A DNA stretch of 34,367 nucleotides from JAXMAR01 sp046350295. Lineage in GTDB: Bacteria > Planctomycetota > Planctomycetia > Gemmatales > Gemmataceae. Positions 8,534-16,198 of this stretch are shown here, piece by piece (positions within the stretch are counted from its first letter, which is position 1; every line of letters starts with the position of its first letter). The notes beneath the pieces were generated by a model. That model saw only the letters and a program-made list of their open reading frames with translations. It was not told the DNA's origin and did not search any database. Made by a program: the position numbers and the translations under genes. The DNA lies in NCBI GenBank assembly GCA_046350295.1, contig JAXMAR010000063.1, forward strand, positions 1 to 34,367. The letters are read 5' to 3'.

Positions 8534-8840
8534 CGGCGTTTGCTTCCATTGTCAGCAGTGCGCGGAGAAGTATCTGAAAGGGCTGATGGAAGAGCGCGGT
8601 CTCACCATTCCCAAGACACATGCGTTGGTTCTGTTGCTGGCGGCGCTCATATCTCACCATCCGAACCTGCGCCTTTTTCGCCGCGGACTGATCTTTCTCA
8701 CGCCCTTCGCGGTGGATACGCGCTACCCGGGGGAAAATGCCAGCAAGCGTCAGGCAGTCGCGGCCCTCCGGTGGGCCGCGAAAGTGCGCGTCGAGGCGCG
8801 GAAACTGTTGGGCATCCGCGGGCGAGCTCCCCCGAGATAG
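8442..8840 (+). CDS. HEPN-domain protein, putative toxin of an MNT/HEPN pair
   Basis: This is a 132-residue all-helical HEPN protein. The family pattern is clear: WVKKAEQDYALAVHA in helix 1, VCFHCQQCAEKYLKGLMEER in helix 2, PKTHALVLLL, and a C-terminal DTRYPGENASKRQA. It resembles the broad HEPN group that pairs with MNT nucleotidyltransferases; members can be RNA-targeting toxins or accessory subunits. The canonical catalytic Rx4-6H motif of HEPN RNases was not found, so RNase activity is uncertain. I chose the ATG at 8442, with a purine-rich GAGGGAAGAG at 8426-8435 upstream. An earlier in-frame start at 8418 would lengthen it by eight residues. It overlaps the MNT gene by 92 nt and is presumably co-transcribed with it. 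Confidence 0.85.
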   Translation: MKKATRAWVKKAEQDYALAVHASRSDVPVHDGVCFHCQQCAEKYLKGLMEERGLTIPKTHALVLLLAALISHHPNLRLFRRGLIFLTPFAVDTRYPGENASKRQAVAALRWAAKVRVEARKLLGIRGRAPPR

Positions 8841-8899
8841 GGCAGATTGGACGGTGTCGCTCTCAGGAAGGCCACGGGCGCCTCGTTGTTGTGAGAGGC

Positions 8900-10231
8900 C
8901 TACTTCGCCGCTTTTTCTCGCGCCAGGGACCAGAACACCGCGTCGCTCCACAGGGTCTCGACGCGCGGGCTGTCCTTGAGTTGCCTGGCCACGAGCGCCT
9001 CGTTCAAGGGGGGTGGCAGGCGCGACAGGCTATCGAGGCCGCGATGGAACTCGAGAGAGCGGATGCCGGCGGCGCGGGCCAGGGCGCCGGCGACGCCCGT
9101 CAATACCCTGGCGACCGGCTCGTAGCGCATGGCGAAGGGGTGGCTGCGCAGGACGCCGTGCAGCAGATTCGGTCCCTTGTCGGTCCACGGCTGTTCGGCG
9201 GGTTCGGGAATGAGCCAGTACCTGTCGGGGGCGCCGAGGCCCGCTTTCCGGAACGCGTCCTCGTAGCCCGGCGGCGTCTTGCAGATCGCTCGCAGCGTGG
9301 CGAGGTCGCGAGCGAGCAGCACCCATTCCGAGCTGAAGTGCTGCCCCTCCTCGACGCTCGACGGCCTCTTGCCGCCCCATACGGCCGGCGGCGTGTCGTG
9401 ACCGCGGCGCACCTCGAGCTTCAGGTCATGCGCGATGGCCGCGAGAATGGGAGGCAGGTCGATGAAGCGGTGGGAGGTGTGCACGCACAAGACGCCGCCG
9501 GGGGCCAGATGCTCGAAGCACTCGGCGATCCCCTCCTTGGTCAGGAGGTCGAGGGCCAGCCTCTCGCCGTCCTCGCCGCTGCACGCTTCGAGGATCATCA
9601 GCCGGTAGAACGCTTTGGGGCCGCGCTCGCGCAGCTGCTTTCGCGGCGTGCCCTCGAAGACCCGGATGTCCGCGCCGCGGGCCCGGGCGTCGGCGAGGTA
9701 ATGGAAAAAGCGCCTGCCGGCGGGGCGGTCGTTGATCTCGATCATTTCCCTGCTTGGCTCGTAGAAATGAAAGGACTGGAGCGGGCGGGCGTAGGCCGCG
9801 GGCGTGCCGGCCGCCATGCCGAGAACCGCGACGGGCGGCTCCGACCAGAGTTGGGCCAGGGGAGGGCCGGTCAGCGGCAAGGCTTCGGCGACCAGCGCGG
9901 CGGCGAGGCGGGCGTCGGCGTGAAAGGTGTTGACGCCGGCGGGGAACCAATCGAAGCGCCCGAAGGCCAGGCCGGCGGGTCCCTTCGGGTGGTAATAGGT
10001 CGTGGGCAGGCGGCGGAACTTTTCCTCCGCGATGCACTCGCCGAAGGCGATGCCGTCACGCATGAGAGTGAAAAGCGTCAACGGGCCGCCCGAACCGGGG
10101 TTCTCCACGACGCTCTGGCGGATTTCCATGCTGCCGGAGCGAAAGACCGTGTCCCGGTCCTGGCCGGCAGCCGCGTTCACGGCGCTGAACGCAACGAGAA
10201 TAGCGAGAGATGAAGCGACTTTTCTGGACAT
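8900..10231 (-). CDS. Exported spermidine-synthase-like protein (stand-alone C-terminal domain of the fused type)
   Basis: The product has 443 residues. Residues 1-22 form a clean signal peptide (MSRKVASSLAILVAFSAVNA, with an Ala-rich cleavage site). The rest resembles the soluble part of membrane-anchored spermidine-synthase-like proteins: an N-terminal strand domain with LPTTYYHPKGPAGLAFGRF, a Rossmann methyltransferase-like fold with AVLGMAAGTPAAY (cofactor loop) and FYEPSREMIEI, then LEACSGEDGERLALDLLTKE and LAPGGVLCVHTSHRFIDLPP. The family's DAFSGD active-site motif is altered to EACSGE, so polyamine synthesis is doubtful. CCTCC on the plus strand at 10237-10241 is a good ribosome-binding site for this start. 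It is divergent from the antiporter gene across 187 nt. A SAM-type fold outside the cytoplasm is unexpected; the true ligand and reaction are unknown. Confidence 0.8.
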   Translation of the reverse strand: MSRKVASSLAILVAFSAVNAAAGQDRDTVFRSGSMEIRQSVVENPGSGGPLTLFTLMRDGIAFGECIAEEKFRRLPTTYYHPKGPAGLAFGRFDWFPAGVNTFHADARLAAALVAEALPLTGPPLAQLWSEPPVAVLGMAAGTPAAYARPLQSFHFYEPSREMIEINDRPAGRRFFHYLADARARGADIRVFEGTPRKQLRERGPKAFYRLMILEACSGEDGERLALDLLTKEGIAECFEHLAPGGVLCVHTSHRFIDLPPILAAIAHDLKLEVRRGHDTPPAVWGGKRPSSVEEGQHFSSEWVLLARDLATLRAICKTPPGYEDAFRKAGLGAPDRYWLIPEPAEQPWTDKGPNLLHGVLRSHPFAMRYEPVARVLTGVAGALARAAGIRSLEFHRGLDSLSRLPPPLNEALVARQLKDSPRVETLWSDAVFWSLAREKAAK

Positions 10232-10418
10232 GGGAGCCTCCGCGCACAGGGTCGTTGGCCGCCTGGCATTCTCCGCGATGCGGCGGGGAAAGCGAGAAAA
10301 AAATGGCGCATGCGGGCGGCTCGACGGAAGGAACGTCCTCCCTGCGGACCTTCCGGATCTGCCGGAAACTGAGATCGCAGGTCCGGCGCATCCATGGGAT
10401 AATCGACAAGGATAGAGC

Positions 10419-11810
10419 ATGCGTCTCTTTTGCGTCACGGTTGCGGCATTACCACTCATCCCGTCGTGCGCCTGGGCGGCCGGTGCTGCGCCGCTGGCGT
10501 TGCCGGTATGGAGCGTCATCCCGTTCGTCTTGCTGCTCCTCTGCATCGCGGTCTTCCCGCTGGTGAACGAGCATTTCTGGCACAACGACCGGAACAAGGC
10601 GATCATCATCGCGGTGCTGGCGGCGCCGGTGGTCCTCTATCTCGGCTACCTGCAACTGACGACCGGCGCGCCGACGCTCCAGCCGCTGGCGCATGAGCTG
10701 GGCAAGTACGCCTCGTTCATCATCATGCTCGGCTCGCTCTACACGGTGGCGGGCGGCATCGTCGTGCGCGGCGACTTCAAGGCGACCCCGCGCACGAACG
10801 CGACGCTGCTCGGCCTGGGCGCCTTGCTGGCGAACGTGATCGGCACGACCGGCGCCAGCGTTCTGCTGATCCGGCCCCTCCTGCGCATCAACGCGGCCCG
10901 CACTCACAAGGTGCACCTGCCGGTCTTCTTCATCTTCCTCGTCGGCAACCTCGGGGGCTGCTTGACGCCTTTGGGGGACCCGCCGCTGTTCATGGGCTAT
11001 CTCAACGGCGTGCCGTTCCCATGGACATTCCAGCTGTGGCCCCATTTCTTGGTCGTCAACGGGCTTGTGCTGGCGGTGTTCGTGGTCTGGGACGCGCGCG
11101 CGCTGCGGCGCGAAGCGACGGCGGCCGTGGCAACGGGTGAGTCGGGAGCCGCCGCGCCGCAGCCTTTTCGCCTCGACGGCATGATCAACCTGTTGTTTCT
11201 CACGGGCATCATGCTCGCCGTCGTCGTGGAGGCGGACTGGCTCCCGGCGGGTCTCGACAAGCTGTGGGGACCGTGCGGCAGCGAAGCGTTGATGCTCGCG
11301 ATGGCGCTTTTGTCGTTGTGGCTGACGCCCGGATCGCTGCGCGAGGACAACGGCTTCACCTGGGCCCCGATCACGGAGGTGGCGATCCTGTTCGCCGGCA
11401 TCTTCGTGACGATGGTCCCGGCCCTCGATCTGCTCGAGGTCCATGGCCGGGAGTTGGGCCTTACGGCGCCCTGGCAGTTTTTCTGGGTGACCGGCATCCT
11501 GTCCGCAGGGCTCGACAACGCGCCGACGTACCTCGCGTTCGCGACCATGGCGGCCGGTTCGAACGACTTCAGTTTGCTCGTGGACAACCGGGCCCCTGGG
11601 CTGAACGGCCCCGTGGTGCTGCAAGCGATCAGTTGCGGGGCTGTCTTCATGGGGGCGCTGACGTACATCGGCAATGGGCCGAACTTCATGATCAAGGCGA
11701 TCACGGAAAAAGCGGGGTACAAGCCGCCGTCGTTCTTCGGCTACACCGCTTACGCGTTCGCGATCCTGGCGCCGGTCAACCTGCTGGTCACCGTCCTCTT
11801 TTTCCTTTAG
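10419..11810 (+). CDS. Na+/H+ antiporter, NhaD-like (ion transporter superfamily)
   Basis: This is an inner-membrane protein of 463 residues with about 12 hydrophobic segments. The stretches ANVIGTTGASVLLIRPLLRI and FLVGNLGGCLTPLGDPPLFM are the paired re-entrant/helix motifs seen in NhaD-type sodium:proton antiporters and related citrate/arsenite permeases. The second-repeat counterpart is LDNAPTYLAFATMA, with YIGNGPNFMIKAI near the end. The N-terminus (CVTVAALPLIPSCAWAAGAA) looks like a cleavable signal sequence or extra helix. AAGGA at 10408-10412 supports the ATG at 10419. It is divergent from the exported spermidine-synthase-like gene and precedes a small unknown gene on the same strand. 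Na+/H+ exchange is the likeliest role; a carboxylate or anion substrate is not excluded. Confidence 0.88.
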   Translation: MRLFCVTVAALPLIPSCAWAAGAAPLALPVWSVIPFVLLLLCIAVFPLVNEHFWHNDRNKAIIIAVLAAPVVLYLGYLQLTTGAPTLQPLAHELGKYASFIIMLGSLYTVAGGIVVRGDFKATPRTNATLLGLGALLANVIGTTGASVLLIRPLLRINAARTHKVHLPVFFIFLVGNLGGCLTPLGDPPLFMGYLNGVPFPWTFQLWPHFLVVNGLVLAVFVVWDARALRREATAAVATGESGAAAPQPFRLDGMINLLFLTGIMLAVVVEADWLPAGLDKLWGPCGSEALMLAMALLSLWLTPGSLREDNGFTWAPITEVAILFAGIFVTMVPALDLLEVHGRELGLTAPWQFFWVTGILSAGLDNAPTYLAFATMAAGSNDFSLLVDNRAPGLNGPVVLQAISCGAVFMGALTYIGNGPNFMIKAITEKAGYKPPSFFGYTAYAFAILAPVNLLVTVLFFL

Positions 11811-11892
11811 GATCGGGCGGGACCGCTCCGGACGATCAGAGTTCCGCGTGTGAGCGACGGTTATTGGCGTGTGCCCGGAAAGGGGGCGGAAC

Positions 11893-12387
11893 ATGAGCGA
11901 CGACAAGGCGAAGCGATCAGAAGCCGATGCCGAGCTCGAACGAGAAATCCGCAAGGAGCGGAAGTTCAGCGTGGCCGAAGCCATTGGGCGGATGGCCGGG
12001 CCGGGCGCGCTGAAAGGCGTGTCGCCGATCACGCGGCGGCAGCAGGCCGTGGTTGAGATCGAGAACTGGTTGAGGACGCACATGTCGGGCGACGCGGAAT
12101 TGCAAAGCGTATTGCTCCGCCACATCAACGAGAGCGAGCTCCTGCTCCACGATTATGAGAGCCCGCTCTTCGTTCTGGGCGTCTGGTGTCAAAAGGTTCT
12201 CGACTCGGAGTACCGGTTGAAAGAACTCGTTCGCGAAGCGGACGTCGAATGGGGGCGGGTGCTTGGCGAAAGGCCCCATTTCGAGAGAGAGGGAGCGCCC
12301 CCCGACCCCGACGATCCGTACACCTGTGAATCGGTACGCAAGACATTGACCGGGCTAATCGAGCGACTGGCCGCTCCGGAAGCATAG
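11893..12387 (+). CDS. Hypothetical protein, 164 residues, alpha-helical
   Basis: I do not recognise a named family. The protein is soluble, highly charged and almost entirely helical in appearance, with no signal peptide or membrane segment. It has a charged N-terminus (ELEREIRKERKFSVAEAIGR), a short Gly-rich linker (MAGPGALKGV) and a helical core (QQAVVEIENWLRTHM, then LFVLGVWCQKVLDSEYRLKE). The ATG at 11893 follows AGGGGGCGGA, a plausible ribosome-binding site; the frame is also open upstream to about 11869. It lies 82 nt after the antiporter and 52 nt before the CBS-domain gene on the same strand, so it may be a cytoplasmic partner of the transport genes. That is context only. Confidence 0.7.
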   Translation: MSDDKAKRSEADAELEREIRKERKFSVAEAIGRMAGPGALKGVSPITRRQQAVVEIENWLRTHMSGDAELQSVLLRHINESELLLHDYESPLFVLGVWCQKVLDSEYRLKELVREADVEWGRVLGERPHFEREGAPPDPDDPYTCESVRKTLTGLIERLAAPEA

Positions 12388-12439
12388 TCGACATGCCGAG
12401 GTCGGTGACCATAGAAGCGAACAGACCCGGGCCGGGCGC

Positions 12440-13238
12440 GTGAGCGACGGCCATGCCGAGGCGCCGATGCCTTCTTCCCGTATCCCCGACGACGTGCGCA
12501 AGGTCTTCACCGAGACCTTCAGCGCACGCGACATCGCCGAGCCGCTGGCGTCGTTCGACGCCGACGCCCCGGCGGCGGCCGTGCGCGCCTTCCTGCAGGC
12601 GCGGGACTTCGACCTCGTCGGCGTCCGTCGCGACGGCCGGATCGCCGGCTATGTGCAAGCGACGCGCCTCGCGGCGGGAGCGTGCGGCGACTCGCAAAGC
12701 GGTTTCGAAGGAGCGCCGGTCCTCGACGACGGCGCCCCCCTGCTGAGAGTGCTGATGACGCTGAATCAGGCGCCATTCGCGTTCGTGAGTTTGCTTGGCC
12801 AGGTCGGCGGCATCGTCACGCGCGCCGATTTGCAGAAGCCGCCCGTCCGCATGTGGCTCTTCGGCATCGTGACGCTGATCGAGACGCGTTTCGCCGAGCT
12901 GATCGAGCGGCATTGCCCGGAAGACGGCTGGAAGAAGCATCTCTCGGAAAGCGCGGCAGCAAAAGGCCCAGGCGCTGCTGGAGGAGCGGAGCCGGCGAAA
13001 CCAAAAGCTGAACCTGGTGGACTGCCTTCAGTTCTCCGACAAGGGGCAGATCATCGCGCGGAACGAGGAGATCAGAAAGCTGACCGTCTTCGCGTCGCGC
13101 CGGCAGGCCGAGGAAGCGACCAAGCGTCTGGAGCAACTGCGCAACAACCTGGCGCACGCGCAAGATATACTGGTCTCCGACTGGGATACGATCATTCAGC
13201 TTTGCGAGTTTATCGCCAATGATGGAGCGGGACGGTGA
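12440..13238 (+). CDS. CBS-domain protein, interrupted by a frameshift
   Basis: The N-terminal part (from GTG 12440 or ATG 12467) reads as a CBS-type regulatory module: ARDIAEPLASFDADAPAAAV, DFDLVGVRRDGRIAGYV, and a second half ending in GGIVTRADLQKPPVRMWLFG. CBS pairs usually bind adenine nucleotides. After GWKKHLSE (near 12949) the frame loses sense and runs to a stop at 13222, while another frame picks up a convincing continuation (ARQQKAQALLEER, LVDCLQFSDKGQII, TVFASRRQAEEATKRL, RNNLAHAQDIL) to TGA 13236-13238. Removing one A from the AAA at 12948-12950 restores one ~265-residue protein. The downstream frame ends with a GTGA overlap onto the SulP start, as expected of a coupled operon, which supports it as the real one. 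This is either a recent mutation or a sequencing error. Confidence 0.8.
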
Positions 13239-14978
13239 TCGGATCGACATCAGCCTCCGGTTGGCGCTCGCTCTTGCCGCCGCTCCAGTGGCTGCCCGGC
13301 TACCGGGCCGAGTGGCTGAAGTTCGATCTCATCGCCGGAGTCACGCTGGCGGCGTATGCGATCCCGGTGTCCATGGCATACGCGGGGCTGGCGGGCCTGA
13401 AACCCCACTACGGCATCTACTGCTATCTCCTGGGCGGCCTGGGGTACGCCCTGTTCGGCTCCTCGCGCCAGCTCGCCATCGGCCCGACCTCGGCAATCGC
13501 GCTCCTCGTCGGCGCCACGGTAGCGGGGATGGCGGGAGGCGACCCCGGGCGCTGGGCGACCATCGCCTCGATGACGGCCCTGCTCGTCGCGGGCTTGAGC
13601 GTGCTGGCGTGGCTCTTGCGGCTGAGCGGGCTGGTCAGCTTCATCAGCGAGACCATCCTGCTCGGCTTCAAGGCCGGCGCCGCGCTGACCATTGCGATGA
13701 CGCAGCTACCGAAGCTCTTCGCGGTGGAGGGAGGCGGAGACAACTTCCTCGAGCGCGTCTGGATCCTCGCCGGCCAGCTGGGCGACACGAACCCCACGGT
13801 GCTTGCCATCGGGCTTGCCGCCCTGGCCCTTTTGCTCCTGGGCGAGACGTTCCTCCCGGGCCGGCCGATCGCGCTGGTGGTGGTGATCCTCGCCATCGTG
13901 GCGGTGTCGGTCAGCTCGCTGGAGCAAGAAGGCGTGAAGACCGTCGGCGTCTTGCCGCCGGGGTTGCCGGGAATCAGTTTGCCGGCCTTGAGCCCGCACG
14001 AGATCGACGATCTTTTGCCGCTCGCCTGCGCTTGCTTCCTGCTCGCCTACATCGAGGGGGTCTCGGCGGCGCGAACGCTCGCCGCCAAGAATGACTACGA
14101 GATCAACCCGCGGCAGGAGTTGCTCGCGTTGGGCGCCGCCAACCTGGCCGCCTCCCTGGGCCATGGTTTTCCCGTGGCGGGCGGCCTGTCTCAATCGGCG
14201 GTGAACGACAAGGCCGGCGCCCGCACGCCTCTGGCGCTGGTCGTCGCCTCGGCCACTCTGGCGGTGTGCCTCCTCTTCCTGACGGAGTTGCTCGCCAACC
14301 TGCCGACGGTCGTGCTCGCCTCCATCGTGCTCGTCGCGGTGCGCGGCCTGATCGATGTGCGCGCGCTGGTCCGGCTCTGGCGCGTGAGCCGCTTCGAGTT
14401 CAAGGTGTCGATGGTCGCCCTGGTGGGGGTCTTGCTCGAGGGCATCCTGAAGGGGGTGCTGTTCGCGGCGATCGTGTCGCTCCTGATGCTGATCGCCGGA
14501 GTGGCGCGGCCGCGCGTCGCCTTTTTGGGGCGCATCCCGGGCACGCGCCGCTTCTCCGATCTGGAACGCCACCCGGACAACGAAACCCTGCCGGGGGTTG
14601 TCATCTTCCGCGTGGAATCCTCGCTACTCTACTTCAACGTCGACCACGTGCGCCGCATCGTCTGGGAGAAGTTCCAGGCGACGCCGGACCTGCGCCTGGT
14701 CATCTGCGATCTCTCCGAGACACCGCTCGTCGACATGGCCGCCGCGCGAATGCTCACCGCGCTGCACGGCGACCTGGCGAAGCGCGCGGTCGCTGCGGCT
14801 CGTCGAAGCCCACGCCGCGGTGCGCGATCTGCTGCGGGCCGAGGGTCTGGAGGGAGTGGTCGGCTATTTTGGCCGGCACATGTCGATCGAGCAGGCCTTG
14901 GCGGAATTTGAGGCGGGCGGCGCGCCGACTTCTTCCGGCGAGGCTGGCCTGCGCGCGTCCGAGGAGGGGCGCCAATGA
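13235..14978 (+). CDS. SulP-family anion transporter with STAS domain (frameshift near the C-terminus)
   Basis: This inner-membrane carrier of the SLC26/SulP family transports sulfate, bicarbonate or other anions. The signature region PVSMAYAGLAGLKPHYGIYC and GSSRQLAIGPTSAIALL is intact, followed by about a dozen hydrophobic segments and the GGLSQSAVNDKAGARTPLA stretch. The STAS domain begins around residue 440 (GVVIFRVESSLLYFNVDHV, then LSETPLVDMAAARML). After ALHGDLAKR (near 14786) the initial frame runs to an unrelated end at 14911. The neighbouring frame carries the proper STAS ending (RLVEAHAAVRDLLRAEGLEG) to TGA 14976-14978. One surplus base around 14786-14795 explains this. The start is GTG 13235, overlapping the CBS-gene stop, with GGAG at 13224-13227. 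The following 14979-15239 holds no gene I recognise. Confidence 0.9.
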
Positions 14979-15239
14979 GATCGGGAAACACTCGTTGCCG
15001 ACAACGCTTGCGTCGGTTCCTGCTGTCGTCTACCTTGGGTGACTGACGGGAAGAACACCCGACGCGAGCCACGCGGGAAATAGGGGTTTCCGCAACGGGA
15101 TCAACGCCTCCGGGCTGCCGCAGGGGGCGGTCGAGGCCGCGGCGCGATGGGCTGGATGGGTTCTTTCGTCGAAGTAGGGGACGACTACGGACGGCGCGGC
15201 CAGACCTCGGAGGACCGCGTGCAAGGGAGACGTCGAACC

Positions 15240-16016
15240 ATGCCCGGCAAAGAACCACCTCGCCCGCTGCGCCGTCCCCTGATCATCCTGGTGCTATTCG
15301 GGGCTGTCGTTGGCTACCTGGAATCGGCTACGGTGGTCTACATCCGCCTCCTGTACCAGCCTATCCACCAGCGTCTCTTCCCCGACAGCGCGCCCGACGA
15401 CCTTTTCCCCGCCTTCTCGCTCGAGCAGTGGGAGCGGGAGGCGCCGCCCGCCGCCCGGTCACCTGTGCTGGAGGCGTCTCGCGAAACCGGCACCGTCGTG
15501 GCCGTGGCTCTCGTGGCGGCGGTCGCATTCCCGACGCGGCGTTGCTGGGCCGCGGCCTTCTTTCTTGTCGCAGGGGTTTCTGGCTGGTCCTACTACCTCG
15601 GCCTGAAGGCTCTGATCGGCTGGCCTCACACGCCATACGATTGGGACCTCATCTTCATGGTACCCGTGCCCTCAGCCGGCCCGGTGTGGGCCGCGCTGAC
15701 GGGCTATGCTGCGATGGTGGCCGTAGCAGCCTGGTTCTTCTGGGGCGAGGCCGCCAGCCGGCCGCTGCACGCCGGATTCGTCGGCTGGGCAAGCCTGCTG
15801 GCCGGCACTGTGGTGACGGCGGCCCCCTTCTTCTGGGACAGCCGTCGCCTCATGGCCGGCGACTACCCGGGGCCATTCCAAGCCTGGCTGCTGGCTCCGG
15901 GTCTAATCCTGATCCTCCTGGGGATGACCTTCGCTTGCCGGCGTGGGCGACGCCTCGGCCGGGCGAAAAGCAGTGACGACTCGGTGAGCGCGGCAAAGGG
16001 GCTTGGAGCGGTCTGA
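15240..16016 (+). CDS. Hypothetical integral membrane protein, six predicted helices
   Basis: The product has 258 residues and no family I can name. Hydrophobic segments lie at roughly residues 15-37, 80-97, 98-120, 145-168, 177-197 and 208-228, so six membrane helices with a basic N-terminus (PRPLRRPL, cytosolic by the positive-inside rule) and a basic C-terminal tail. The first helix contains a Glu (VVGYLESATVVYIR). Loops are rich in Trp, Tyr and Pro (GWPHTPYDWDLIF; MAGDYPGPFQAW), suggesting a substrate or partner site at the membrane surface. AAGGGAG at 15223-15229 supports the ATG at 15240; the frame extends upstream without protein-like character. It stands alone between the SulP transporter and the glycosidase-like gene. 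Confidence 0.75.
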   Translation: MPGKEPPRPLRRPLIILVLFGAVVGYLESATVVYIRLLYQPIHQRLFPDSAPDDLFPAFSLEQWEREAPPAARSPVLEASRETGTVVAVALVAAVAFPTRRCWAAAFFLVAGVSGWSYYLGLKALIGWPHTPYDWDLIFMVPVPSAGPVWAALTGYAAMVAVAAWFFWGEAASRPLHAGFVGWASLLAGTVVTAAPFFWDSRRLMAGDYPGPFQAWLLAPGLILILLGMTFACRRGRRLGRAKSSDDSVSAAKGLGAV

Positions 16017-16198
16017 AAGAGCTGGCGCCATGCTGTCACTTGGACCGGCGGTGTTCCGATCTTGTGACCGCTTGGCCGCGCCTTTGTCAAACGTCGTGGC
16101 GTTTCGCGACGGCGCCGGAGTCTCCGCATTCGCGCCGCGGCGATTCGCGCTTCGCCCGCTTCTCGGTTTCGCTTTCGCCTGTCTAAGGAGACGCACAG

